Shown here piece after piece: positions 50,201 to 62,023 of a DNA stretch of 64,000 nucleotides. The DNA comes from Paracyclopina nana (lineage: Eukaryota > Arthropoda > Copepoda > Cyclopoida > Cyclopettidae): the NCBI GenBank assembly GCA_019096065.1, contig JAGUCH010000007.1, positions 1,262,501-1,326,500 on the forward strand. Direction: 5' to 3'. Numbering within the stretch: position 1 is the stretch's first letter; each line of letters starts with the position of its first letter. The notes below the pieces were generated by a model that saw only the letters and a program-made list of their open reading frames with translations, searched no databases and was not told the origin of the DNA. Both the position numbers and the translations under genes were made by a program.

Positions 50201-53200
50201 TACATTCAAAAATGCATAAAATACGTACAAAAATATAATATCTAATAATAATCCAAACTGCAAAAAATACCAAAAATTAAAAAAGCCAAATTCATTTTCA
50301 ACCATTTTTCAATGTGTCGGGTGTCATGTTTGTGGTGTATTCAAGCATTACATTATCTCGCTTGTTGGGCATAATTTATCACACGCAATTGCTATCTTTT
50401 GAAAGTAGCATACCAGGTAGCATAACCTACTAGATGATACATTAGGAAATAACGTATTGGTACATATAGTGCGCATTTGGCTGGGAATCAATTTCCTTTG
50501 CATTAAAGCTGATCTAGAAACTCGAGCCGCAATTAGGAAATGAGAGCTTGGTACATTTGCAGTGTTTACCTAATGCACAACAGCTGATCAGGACCACGTG
50601 GCAATTCAATTGTAATTCAAAGCTCAAAAAATGCAAGCCAGTCAATTCATTTGAGCAGATTTTGGCTATTAATTCAATTTATCATTTTTCTTTAAAAATT
50701 GTCTCTTTTTTTATCGAAGAAATAAAATAGGTTATTTTCTTAACTTTGCCCATGTCATTCTTACCAATCAAGAATATTTTTTTTAAATTTTTTTGAGACT
50801 TGAGAAAAGTTTTCATGTCATATAAAATTTTATGGGTACATTGATCCAGCTAAGAAAAAAGCCCCCACTTACTCTCCTAACAAAGAAATCACATTTATGG
50901 CCATGCAAAACAACACTAAAATGTACCAACTATTTTTGACTACACTTTTAAGTGTAGGCTAAATTGGTGAGCTCTATTTTGAACCACAATTGAGGTTTTA
51001 GGCTTCTTACTCTATTTTTGTGTTTTTTCTTGTGTGTAATGCACGCTGCGTCAAAACTTCGGTCGCATTATGCGGATATGGAGCAGAATGCACCATAGAA
51101 AATTGTCTCAGAATTAAGTAAGAAATTCCTTATCGAGATCAAACTGTCAGATACATGCAATGCTTTCCCCTCTAAGCTGTACTTTTGTGGCAGAGACAAA
51201 TATTTTTTTTGGTGAATATTTTATTTCTCTCAATGATTCAATTTCAAATCTGAGCCATTTTGAATCAGACCTGAGTCATTCTGAGTAAGACCTGAGTCAT
51301 TCTGAGTCATTATAAGCAGAAATAAGTCAAAAATTCATTAGAGTGAAATTCTTAGTTGTGAAGAGTCAAAACTAAGCTCTTGAAAGAAGATAACCTAGAA
51401 CTGTTTAGAATCAAATATCAATTTTTGAAAGTAAAAAAAAATGGCTCTTTTAATATTAGACCTTAAGAGTCTTAAAAACTTATATCTGAAGAGTCTCAAA
51501 ATACTTTTCCCCTAAGGGTCTTTAAACTTAGCTATTAAGAGTCTTAAAAACTTTGTGCTTAAGAGTTCTCTTTAGCGTCTTAAAAACTATTTTTTCAGAG
51601 TCAAAACTTAGTTTTATAAGAGCAAGAACTTAGTCTTTATGAGTCAAAACAATATTATCGAGAGCCATGAATTTGAGACCTTAGCTGAGTATTCTAAAGT
51701 AATCGCACTTTTTAAGCAAAAAAAAGTTTCAAATTACTATATTTAATTATTCCAGATGTACAGCCTTTTCGTACCTGGAGGGTGACCCTGATTTGGCCTA
51801 CTTTGCTGTCTATGATGGCCATGGCGGGACAGGAGTTGCCAACTATCTGAAGGATCACCTACATGAATTCATCCTGGATCAACCTGAGTACAAAGAAGGG
51901 AACATTGAAGAGGCTTCACTCAAAGCTTTCCTGCAAGTAAGCAGCAATTTATGGCTCACACTGTATGCCTGTCTAAATATAGACCCCCAACACACAAATT
52001 ACTTCTTCCACAAGTTGATACGTAGACATGCAACAATACTACTCAACCAACCATAATAGTATGGAAAACATTCATGAGGTTGATATGCATACAAGTATAT
52101 ACATATATATGTTGTACAAGTTGATTACATTAAGCCATCAAAGCCATAAAAAGGCCCATTTTCTTATTTACGAGTCTGTTCTAAACCAGAAAACTGGGAA
52201 CCGGCTTCAAATCGATGCTTTTGTTTTGATGTTAACAGCGGTTACCAGTACGTACATTTTCGTCCAAATAAGTGCTCTGAGTGGCGTTTTTCACTAATTA
52301 TCAGTCATTAATGGTAAAGTTAGTCTGGTGATTGCTTTTCCAAGGAAATACTGTGAATCATTAGCTGGAAGTTTTCTTTTCTTAGGCATTTTTCCAAGAA
52401 TTGCTATTGATGAAATTTTGTCGTCAGACGAAGTTTGCGTGACATTTGACCTCATTTCTTCCATTATAGCATGACATATCCAGCCTGGTGCAAAAAAGGT
52501 TGCAATTCCTTTTTTTGCCAACTTTTTTGCCACATCAGACACTAGCTTTTCTGCAGAAATCAAACTTATGATGAACTTTCACTAAAAATTATTTTTATGC
52601 TTAAATTCATTTTAAAGCTGAAAATGAAGTCTTATAACCAAATGAGAAAATGCAGCCGCAATAAATCAAGTTGCATTGCAAAACCCCAGAAAACCAGATT
52701 AGTTGAGGTTTCTCAAGAATCTGCAACAGTCAGTCGACTTGCAATTTCCAGCCAAGCTCCTGCTACTCCTTTTGCAGTGATAAATTATGAGCTTCAATAA
52801 TAGTAGAAGGAGCCTTATATCCTATACAGTGGAAATATCGACTTTTCTCCTCCAAATTCTCAAGGTTACAACCAAGAAGACTCTGCTGAGAAAGCCACCA
52901 TTTTGCCAATCCACAGAGGGGGAAAATGGTAGCAAAAGTTAGTTCATCCATCTCTCAGGAAGCTGGGAAAAGTTGGGCTCCAAAATTAAGACACATGATT
53001 TAACCTGTCTAGTCAGGCCTGAATGAAGCCAAAAAAGCACACACATCTTCCCCCAATGAAAGGACTACAGACAAAATTGAATTGGCACCATAAAATAAAG
53101 CATTTTGTCCAAATGGAGAACCAAGATGAAAGGAAAAAGAATGCTTTGTAGATATTTTCCTATTCCAGGTTGATGAGGAGCTGAGAACATATGGGAGTGC

Positions 53201-54803
53201 CACAGAGTTAACCGGTTCAACTGCTACAGTGATTCTGATCAAACATGGTGAACTGATTTGTGCCAACTTGGGAGACTCGCGAGCTGTGGCTTCCATCAAC
53301 GGTGTGGTTAAGCCACTCTCAACCGATCACAACACTGGAAATGCACAAGAGAGGGAACGGGTCTACTCCATGGGTGGCACAATCAAAGACAACAGGTAAT
53401 TGCCATATAAAAAAGGAAATGTCCTGTTATGATGTACCACAAAGGTGACTCTGCTTAATAATGTGCCATACTGTTCAGCACTGCACAGCACTGCAGCACA
53501 CAATGCAGCTCTGCAAGGCACTAAGCCGCTATGCACAATACTGAAAAGCACTAAGTGGAGTTGATATGCTCTAAGTGGCATTGTGTGTAGCTGTGCAAAA
53601 ACAGTGCGCAGCTGTGCGCAAGAACGTGCAGCTGTGCTCAACAGTGTGCAGCAGTGGGCAACCATATGCAGCTGTGCGCAACAGTTCGCAGCTGTGCCCA
53701 ACAATGTGCAGGTGTGCGCAAGAGCGTGCAGCTGTGCTCAACAGTGTGCAGCAGTGGGCAACCGTATGCAGCTGTGCGCAACAGTTCGCAACTGTGCCCA
53801 ACAATGTGCAGCTGTGCCCAACAATGTGCAGCTGTGCCCAACAATGTGCAGCTGTGCCCAACAATGTGCAGCTGTGCGCAACAATGTGCAGCTGTGCACA
53901 ACAGCGTGCAGCTGTGTGCAACAATGTGCAGCTGTGTGCAATAATGTGCAGCTCCACTAACTGATGTGCAGTTTTGCACAGTTATGTGCAGTTTCACAGA
54001 TAGTTGTGCAGTTATTCTCAGCAATGTGAGAATAACACATCATTTCTCGGTGATGCATGATTGTGTCAAATAGTTTTCTGTTGAATCTAGGGCTCTATTA
54101 TTGACATACTTATAAATCAGCAACACAAAAACAACTGAGCAATGCAATGCATAGTCCAATGCAGCAATTTTTAAAGCGTTACTTTCCGTTTGCAGAGATG
54201 TTACATACTTAGAAGAAACTGTTTTGCATTGCAATGCACTTGATGCATGCGTAGGTTAGTCCGGAATTACTTCCAATATGCAAATTGCAGTGAAGAAAGC
54301 TGCTTTTCCTTTGTGCCCAAAATAGCCGACATAAAAATGCCTTGAGAGCCGAGAAAAACTTCATCTTTTGGCTCACTGGTGCAGAAATGACAGTGATTCA
54401 TATTTTCAGGGTTGGAGGCGTGCTGATCCCCACCAGAAGTTTTGGCGACTTTCTGCTCAAGTCTGAGCATGATAAACCAGCATGGCGGCAAGTGATCAGT
54501 GCTGTGCCCCAAATCCAGACCTTCCATTTGGATCCCAGTTGGGAGTTTGTCATCGCTGCCTCTGATGGAGTGTGGGACGCAATGAGTAATGCTGACATGG
54601 TTACTTTTGTCCGCCAAAGGCTCAGTACGCATGCACTCAACAGGGACAACTTCTCTCTCAGTGGATTGTGCGAGCAGATTTTGGACATGTGCTGTGCCAA
54701 AACAGTGACAAGGTACGGCAAGAACTCTTGCGACAACATGACCATCATCATCATTTGGTTCGACCAAGACAAGTCTGCAGGTCAAGTCTGCATTTCAAGA
54801 TAA
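47258..54803 (+). CDS. PP2C-family (PPM) Ser/Thr phosphatase
   Basis: The exons are 47258-47540, 49518-49872, 51756-51936, 53169-53395 and 54410-54803, joined in phase to 479 residues. The first 200 or so residues are Ser-rich and low complexity. The catalytic domain has GISNMKGYKKANQDR, YFAVYDGHGG, ELTGSTATV, CANLGDSRAV, LSTDHN, RSFGD, FVIAASDGVWDAM and DNMT, so all the usual metal-binding Asp residues are present. The first acidic pair, commonly ED, is QD here. Known role: Mn/Mg-dependent dephosphorylation of Ser/Thr. Introns 1, 2 and 4 carry large, different tandem repeats. A five-codon upstream frame overlaps the start. A 13-bp tandem duplication near 54780 (TCTGCAGGTCAAG) changes the last residues compared with the duplicate exon behind. 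PPM subfamily not resolved. Confidence 0.93.
47615..48590. repeat. 16-bp minisatellite GTACATTTGGCATTTT, ~970 bp
   Basis: About 60 units fill much of PP2C intron 1. Variants include CCTTTTG, GTAGCTTTTTGTGC and GGAGGATTTT. It encodes only spurious Cys/Phe/His-rich frames. Confidence 0.9.
49905..50285. repeat. A-rich degenerate repeat (CAAAAAGGCCAAAATTAAAAAATC)
   Basis: The phrase AAAAAGGCCAAAATTAAAAA and its variants recur at about 60-80-base spacing at the 5' side of PP2C intron 2. Confidence 0.65.
51240..51690. repeat. Degenerate GAGTCATTCTGAG / GAGTCTTAAAAACTT repeats
   Basis: Short GAGTC-based units recur from about 51255 to 51670 just before PP2C exon 3. Confidence 0.6.
53440..54035. 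repeat. 20-bp minisatellite GTGCAGCTGTGCCCAACAAT in PP2C intron 4
   Basis: The core runs from about 53580 to 54010. Between 53612 and 53811 a five-unit, 100-bp block is repeated twice with few changes, a higher-order repeat. The unit has no stop on either strand, so every frame stays open for about 100 codons; these frames are not genes. Confidence 0.9.
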
Positions 54804-54934
54804 TGACTGCACTGGCCAGCCTATGCAATCAAATGACCTTGTGCTCTCCATGCTCCATTTTTCAATCTGGATCTCAATGGAAGCTTGTCATCGTTAAGGT
54901 TGTCATTGTTTAGCTTGTCATCGCTAATCTTGTA

Positions 54935-55229
54935 ACGTTAAGCTAATCACCATTGGCTCTGATGTAGCGTGAGATGCAATGAGTAATGCTGATATGGTTA
55001 CTTTTGTCCGCCAAAGGCTCAGTACACATGCACTCATCAGGGACAACTTTTCTCTCAGTGGATTGTGCGAGCAGATTTTGGACTTGAGCTGTGCCAAACC
55101 AGTAGCAAGGTACGGCAAGAACTCTTGCGACAACTTGACCATCATCATCATCATTTGGCATCAAGACAAGTCTGCATTTCAAGATAATAACAAGGCCAGT
55201 GGCATCAACAACAAATATACCCTCTTCTA
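54935..55229 (+). pseudogene. Decayed tandem copy of the last PP2C exon
   Basis: From about 54960 to 55180 the DNA closely repeats 54560-54780. The ASDGVWDAM segment reads DV-A-stop-DAM: the Trp codon is TGA. The part 5' to it is rearranged and has no acceptor. Its C-terminal reading (KSAFQDNNKASG...) lacks the 13-bp insertion of the functional exon. It is probably transcribed as 3' untranslated sequence of the PP2C gene. Confidence 0.75.
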
Positions 55230-55235
55230 AATAAA
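55230..55235 (+). terminator. Poly(A) signal of the PP2C gene
   Basis: AATAAA lies just past the duplicated exon; it was probably duplicated with it and may now serve the functional gene. Confidence 0.5.
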
Positions 55236-55389
55236 TAGTTGCTTTCATCCAATGTTGCATAGACTGATGTGGGCAAAATGATGCACTTAGGCACTGCTTT
55301 GTTTTACTCGAAGCTCAAAAATCAGTATGATATGCATGGAAAGAATCATGAAATAACACTTTTACTAAAGAAACAGCTGAGCACCGATG

Positions 55390-55850
55390 TGCATAAAAAA
55401 TGCAATTGAGCTGTGCAAAACTCAGCTGAGCACTATAATGCACAGCTTAGTACTGCAATACACAGCTGAGCACTGCAATGCACATTTGACCATTGCAATG
55501 CATAGCTAAGGACTGCAATTCACAGCTGAGCACTGCAATACACAGCTGAGCAATGCTGAATACTACAATGTATAGCTAATAGCTGGTGTGCATTGCAGTG
55601 CTCAGCTCTGCATTGATGTGCTCAGCTCAGCATTGCAGTGCTCAGCTCAGCAGTGCTCAGCTCAGCATTGCAGTGCTCAGCTCAGCATTGCAGTGCTCAG
55701 CTCAGCATTGCAGTGCTCAGCTCAGCATTGCAGTGCTCAGCTCAGCATTGCAGTGCTCAGCTCAGCATTGCAGTGCTCAGCTCAGCATTGCAGTGCACAG
55801 CTTTTAGCTGTTGTGCACAGCAATTATCATCTGTGCACAGCTGAGAACTT
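55390..55850. repeat. 20-bp minisatellite with an orientation switch
   Basis: From about 55405 to 55565 the unit is CACAGCTGAGCACTGCAATG. From about 55590 to 55830 it is CATTGCAGTGCTCAGCTCAG, essentially the reverse complement. The two halves form a large inverted repeat around 55570-55585. Confidence 0.85.
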
Positions 55851-56700
55851 AGTAGATGTGTGCTTAATAAAGCTTAAAAACAATTATGAACAGATGAGAA
55901 CAGTTTTCACTGTTAATCATTTGAAACTTTAAACCCTGGCTTTTCTGACATTTCTGACTAATTTCTCTGCTTTGAGTAAAAACAGAAGAAACTGCAAAGG
56001 AAGCATCTCTGTTTCACATCAGACATTGCAAAAATCAGGTTGTTGTTGTAATGTGATAATTTTTTCAGACCAAGAAAGGCAGCAGCTGTTTTTTTATGTT
56101 TTAGACATATGCCCCAAAAAGGCAAACACATGTGACCAACAATGCCTATTTGCAAACCCGTAGAATGTGACTACACTTATCATAAAATAAACCCCTGATA
56201 AGTATGCAATTGTACAATTGATTTGTTATTTTTAGACCTGTGGATGCAAAGGAAGAAATGTCAGTATATAGATGACATTGATGGGATACGAGAAGCCAAT
56301 TCCACTTTCTTTTGTGATATTGCCAATTTAGCAGGTCTTGGCAAAAATCCCCCTTTTCTCTTTGAAATCAACTTGATCAATGGGTTTTTCGGTGCCATAT
56401 TCAATCATCATCTGTTTCCACATTGTGTAAAATCCAAAGCAGAATTCCACCAAAATGATGTGGAGCTTTTGGTGAATAAAATATAAGGCAACTAATTTTT
56501 TTAAAAATAAAATGTGATAACTATTTCTGTCATAAAATAAAATTAGTCAAAAAAAAAAAAAGAAGTTAATTATATTTTAGTTATTATTACTTAATTACTT
56601 TATTATTTATATTTGATTAAATAATCTTAAATACATGATTCAATTTTGATATCGAAAGTAAAATGACTTTTTCCTGTATTTTCTGCATGAAACCACATAT
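55851..56700. other. Intergenic DNA between PP2C and NDUFS1
   Basis: This is AT-rich. A reading frame at 56223-56486 looks fairly protein-like but is unrecognised and has no identified splice partner. The two flanking genes converge here. Confidence 0.4.
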
Positions 56701-56706
56701 TTTATT
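56701..56706 (-). terminator. Poly(A) signal touching the NDUFS1 stop codon
   Basis: On the minus strand the stop TAG (56707-56709) is followed immediately by AATAAA, implying a 3' untranslated region of only about 15-30 bases if it is used. Confidence 0.6.
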
Positions 56707-59700
56707 CTACACTTTTTTGAAACCTGCAGCCAACTGCTGTTTCACTGCTTGTACACATTTCGCCATGGTGGGTGAAGCCCTTGAAATCGAGTCCGTCATG
56801 TAGAAGTCGGTGAGGATCTTTTGTGAAACGTCGATGGGATCCTTGGCCAGAGCGAGCTTCTTCTGCAGGGCTGCCAACTCGGCGGCTTGGGCGAAAAAGT
56901 TGGCCTCTTCCACGAGGCCGTAGCGAGTCAAATTAGGCGACACTTGATTGAGGCGGCCTCGAATTTCCTGAATGTTATCATATGGCAGCGTCTCCCCAAG
57001 TACCTTCAAGAACAATCTCATTATCATGAAGTTAGGCGTCCAAAAATGCATTCCGGACTCGGATCATTCGAGCGGAGCGTTGCACTTATTTTTTTCAGAA
57101 ATTAACTTAAATAACTTGGATTGAATCCATGAATTAAATTGGTTTCAACTCTTAATTTTTAATATTGCTAATTGACATTAAAAAAAGTTGAAAATTATTA
57201 ATTTTCGCTTTGAAGCTCAATATCTCTGCTTCTCTTTAGGGATGCATTTAAGGACATCAAATGCTTAAAATTGCTAAATTAATAGCTTTCAAATGAACCT
57301 AATTTGAGCAAAATTGAGTGGGACCAAAAAAAAAAAGATTCAAATTTCTTAGAGTGACTCAGCCTAGCTCAGCCTAAGTAAAAATAATGAGTAAATGGAA
57401 GAAAATGAAACCTCAGAGATGGCTCTGATGATCTTCCAATCAATCCTGGCCATGCCCGGAGGCGTCAAGGCTGCGATGGTCTGCTGAGCACGTCCTTCCA
57501 TGTTGACATAAGTGGCCTGTTTCTCAGTGTAAGCAGCCCCGGGCAATATCAGATCGGCCAACACGGCTCCTTTGTCACCATGGTGGCCTTGATAAATGAT
57601 GAAGCAGTCATCCGGAAGGTCGGCCCTAGTCACGACGCCCGCATCGGCTCCCAAGAGGAAAAGGACATCCGGCTTCTGATCCTTAATGAACCCAGGTCCG
57701 GCCTTGTATCCCATATCCAATGCAGCAACCTTTGTATGCAAGAAAAAATTACGAAAATATTCTTGAGAAAAGTAGTCGAGAATTCTCTTCAAGAAAAATA
57801 GCCGAGAATTTTAATCAAGAATTACGATCAAAAGTAAAGATTGAAAATATGCATACATAAAAATTCTTGAGGTCAATCTCTACAATATTGCTCAAGAATA
57901 AGTCAATTCTCATCAATAATATTAGTTGAGAATTATAACCAAGGTTTACGATAAAAAGTTAAGATTGAGAATATGCATACATAAACATTCTTGAGGTCAA
58001 TCTCAACAATTTAGTTTGAGAATTAGTTGAGACTTCTCATAGAGAATAATTGTCAAGAATTTAAATCAAGAATTATGATAAAGAGCAATGATTGAGAATA
58101 TGCATTTATAAAAATTCTTGAGGTCAATCTCAACAATATTGTTCTAGAATTAGTTGACAATTATCATAGAGAATAATTGTCGAGAATTTCAATCAAGAAT
58201 TACAATAAATATGCATTTTTAAAAATTCTCGAGGACAATCTCTGCAATGTTACTCAACTTAAAGTCCTGTTACAAATTCTCGAGAAAAGTTGTTGACAAC
58301 ATTTGTAGTTTTTTTACCTGACTGGCCACCTTATGCAGAACATTGAGAACCCTCCAGTTGGAGCCGCATTTGACCTTGACAGACTGAGCCAGCTTTTGAG
58401 CATTGGCCATCAAGGCTGCTCCATCTGGCCTTTGCAAAACCTCTGAGCCCACAATGACAGCTGGCTTTTTGGCCGATGCCAATCGCTTGAAGAATGGATG
58501 TGATCCATCAGCCAGTTTTTGCAGCACATCTGGAGAATCTCCCAAATGATCATAGTCATAAGAGAGATCCACCTGAGGTCCAATCACGGCCACGTCCAAC
58601 TCGTTGTGGATCCAGCCTTTCCTCAGTCGTGCGTTCAAAATGGGAGCCTCATATCTGGGATTGGTGCCAATCAACAGGACAAGATCAGCCTCTTCGCATC
58701 CATTGATGGTGGAGTTGAACAAGTAGTTGGACCTGACATCAGTGCCGCCATACTCCATGGGGAAACTTTGCTCGGTGCAAAGGTTTTCGCAGCCCAACCG
58801 GTTGAGAAGGTCCTTCAAAGCAACCAAGGCCTCGGCATCAGCCATACCTCCAACCAGGGCACCAATCTTGTCTCCAGGAGTGGAATCCAGGACCTTGGCA
58901 ACTGTGATCAAAGCATCTTCCCAATCCACCACTTGCAGCTCTCCCGTGTTGTCCTTCATCATGGGAACTGTGAGTCTTTGTCGCTTGAGCCCATCGCAGG
59001 CAAACCTTGATTTGTCGCTAAGCCATTCTTCGTTTATGTCCTCGTTGATCCTAGGTAAGATGCGAAGAACTTCACCAGTTCGGTGAGTGACAACAATATT
59101 GGATCCAACTGCATCATGCACATCAATGGACTCGGTTCTGCGTAGCTCCCATGGACGTGCCATGAATGCGTATGGCTTGCTCGTCAAGGCTCCAACTGGA
59201 CAAAGATCAATCACATTTCCAGACAGCTCAGACATGAGCATCTTCTCCACATATGTTCCAATCTAAAAATGAAAAAAATCAATGAAATATAGGAGCAAGG
59301 TCCTAGGTTGAATCGGACAAGTTGGACAAGGATGACCTAGGATGATACATAAGTACACACAATAATCCTAGTTCATCCTAGTCAACATAGAATTAACTTA
59401 GCTAGTTGAGTGAGTTACGATGAAATTGTTTGTACCTGCATGTTATTGCCACGTCCAGTGGTGCCAAGATCTTCGCATCCGGCAACCTCAGAGGCGAACC
59501 TGACACAACGAGTGCAATGAATGCACCTGGTCATGACAGTCTTGACAAGAGGTCCCAAGTTTTTGTCCTCGACAGCTCGCTTGCCAGTGAAGTCATTGTC
59601 AGTGAATCTGGAGCGGTCAGATCCAAAAGCCATCGACTGATCTTGCAGGTCACACTCTCCACCCTATAACATAAAAAACACTGAGTAACTCATACCAGAA

Positions 59701-60546
59701 CTAGAACAAGTTTAGCTAGCCTGATCACAAATTGGGCAGTCCAAGGGATGGTTGACAAGCAGAAACTCCATGACTCCTTCCCGGGCTTTTCGGGTGAAAT
59801 CTGAATTGGTCTTGATGCTCCAGCCATTCATGACTGGCATGGCACAAGCTGCCACAGGCTTGGCTGACTTCTCAACCTCAACCAGACACATTCTGCAGTT
59901 GCCAGCAATAGACAAGCGTTCATGGTAGCAGAACCTGGGAATCTCCACGCCTACCATGGCAGCAGCCTGGAAATAGTCAAAAATACAAAATTATAAGTAA
60001 GCTCATTTTCAATTTGCCACATATTTACTAAAAATTGACCTAATACAATTTTAAATTACTAATTGCCTTTAAAACTCTTTTTTTAAGACAATGATGGGTA
60101 ACATTGGAAAGTTATATAAATATGCTTTCTTACATAAACTAAATCTAGGTCAAATTAAGCCAAAATTACAATGAATTCAAGACCGATTTCCGCAGGGTTA
60201 AAATAGTGGGAAAAATGACATTTCGAGCTTCTTGTGAGAATTTTAAAGGCAAAAACTGTCACTTTTCCTGAGAATCAAGGCAAAAAATGTCACTTTTTGC
60301 CATCACAAAAATCTTGCTGATTTTTGGCCAACATAGAACGTTAGGAGCTTTTTTAAGCATTCTATTGCTAACCTGCAACACAGTTGTTCCAGGATCCACA
60401 AGGACTTTTTTGCCGTCTACGAAACACTCGAGTTTTTTCGGAGGTCCGGAATTGTTGGATCTGGTCTGGATGGTCGAGGTCGTTTTCACCGAGGTTTGGC
60501 CGAGGCCAGAGGCCAAATTTCGGCCGACAGCTGTCAAACGATGCAT
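56707..60546 (-). CDS. NDUFS1: NADH:ubiquinone oxidoreductase 75-kDa subunit (complex I)
   Basis: The exons are 60373-60546, 59721-59966, 59436-59663, 58318-59262, 57412-57729 and 56707-57003, all joined at codon boundaries, giving 735 residues (human 727). An Arg/Ser/Thr-rich mitochondrial presequence leads. The Fe-S ligands are visible: [49 protein letters not shown], and [14 protein letters not shown]. Later parts, such as [25 protein letters not shown] and [13 protein letters not shown], match animal NDUFS1 closely. Known role: the electron-input arm of complex I in the mitochondrial matrix. The intron after exon 2 has a GC donor (CAG|GCTAGC). Intron 4 is expanded by ~130-bp repeats. Confidence 0.97.
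57760..58265. repeat. ~130-bp tandem repeat in NDUFS1 intron 4
   Basis: About four copies share AATTTAAATCAAGAATTA(C/T)GAT, GATTGA(G/A)AATATGCAT, AAAATTCTTGAGGTCAATCTC and GAGAATAATTGTC. The intron is 57730-58317. Confidence 0.75.
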
Positions 60547-62023
60547 AATTGCTCACAATCAACGGCCGAGGCCGCGACACCTTCAATAACTAGCGAAAAA
60601 AGTCGCGAAACTCGCGAAAAGTTTCCCCGAGTTTGTTTTTATTTCTGAATGGAAACTTTGAGTGCTACCAGATGTTCTTTGAGTTTAACTGCCAAAACAC
60701 TACTCGAAACGCCAAAAACATATTTTCAATTCGATTTTTTCAAATGAAAATTAAAGTTATAAGCAAATAAAATGATCTTAACATTTTAAACACTTTTGCG
60801 CTTTGAATTTACGCCTTTAAGCATGAAAAATATCTATTTATCTTGATACAAGGCAATTATTTAGAGTTTTTCTGGTAGCGCTGCTCTGCTTCGATACCAA
60901 TATGTCGTCTGTTTGGAATCCACAGATTTCTACTCTTTGAATTAAGAGGAGTCTGTGCTTTTCACGCGCAAGTTTCAAATTGATTTTTGAGTCTCAGTTT
61001 TTTTGTGATCAATTTTGGGGAGCTTTTTTCTTGGACCAACTGATACACCCGGATTTGGACCTACTTTACTTGAAGCATAATCAACTTGTGGTAGATCCAG
61101 GCAATGGACAGCCAGTTTTTCAGGAAATATATGGAGCAAAACCAATTCTACGAACAGATCAAAACTCGGACCAACTAAGTTGATTTTCAGTTTTTACATT
61201 TGCCAAAATTACTGATGACAATTCTAAGAATTCTTAATGATTCCAGACATCATTACTGATGACATGGAAAATTTTTAATGGTTTATGCAATGTTTAATTT
61301 TTAGCTTTGCATTCAATTTTGTTGGATGTTTGATAGGAGCGAGAAGCTCTATAGTTTGGATTACGCATTTTAAGCAGATCTCTTTGAAATTGATTTTTTG
61401 TGCAATTTTTTGCGAGATTGTGTCATAGGTAAATAGATTGCACAGGGCAGAGCCGAATGTAGCTATGTATGAGCTAGCAAGTTAGCACTCCCTTCTTATC
61501 TTAACTCATATATGTTTGCTTCTAAACTACTCTAGCCAGCTATAAAAAGTAATAAATGGATCAACTTAGGCAGCTTGAGATGATGAAACTTGGCTATAAA
61601 ATGATTCATACTTACAATATCCTTGTTGAAACTTGACCAGTGAAAACTTGAGTTTCCTTAACATTTGTCAAAGCACTTTTATTTTTGAAAATATCTTAAT
61701 CTGTACTAGACAGATTGCTCATTTAGCACTAGATGATTCAAGGCAAAAATTATTAATGGCAAAATTTATTTGTTATGAGAAATCTGTAATTTTGACTATA
61801 GAAATTAAGAAACTACCTAAAACCATTTGCAAAAATGTCCAATGTATCAAATATCCTAAGAAAAATGGCCACTAACTTAGAAGATTGATTTTTTTCCTCA
61901 TGGCAATTGAACTGTGTGCATAACTAGTAATTAGCTATGAAAAGTTTGAGGACTATGTAGGAAAAATTACTGATAAGAGGCAATTAATGATAAAAGTGTT
62001 GTTGCCAGTCTGTGCTAAAAATC
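60547..62023. promoter_or_regulatory. Divergent region between NDUFS1 and the Mab-21-like gene
   Basis: The start codons face apart over 1.5 kb. Two copies of a short motif, AGTGCTACCAGA (60661-60672) and its reverse TCTGGTAGCGCT (60871-60882), lie within 340 bases of the NDUFS1 start. No coding frame was found. Confidence 0.5.

Noticed and set aside
52294-53160. Minus-strand frames in PP2C intron 3 that look protein-like (ending near 52294, 52763 and 53009)
   Set aside because: They contain several stops, no start or splice structure, and no family was recognised. They may be a decayed element, but the support is too weak to list.
53571-54024. Long Cys/Gln/His-rich reading frames on both strands
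   Set aside because: They are products of a stop-free 20-bp tandem repeat, not genes.
55586-55932. Reading frames with repeated Cys-Ser-Ala-Gln peptides
   Set aside because: Same cause: a 20-bp minisatellite without stops.
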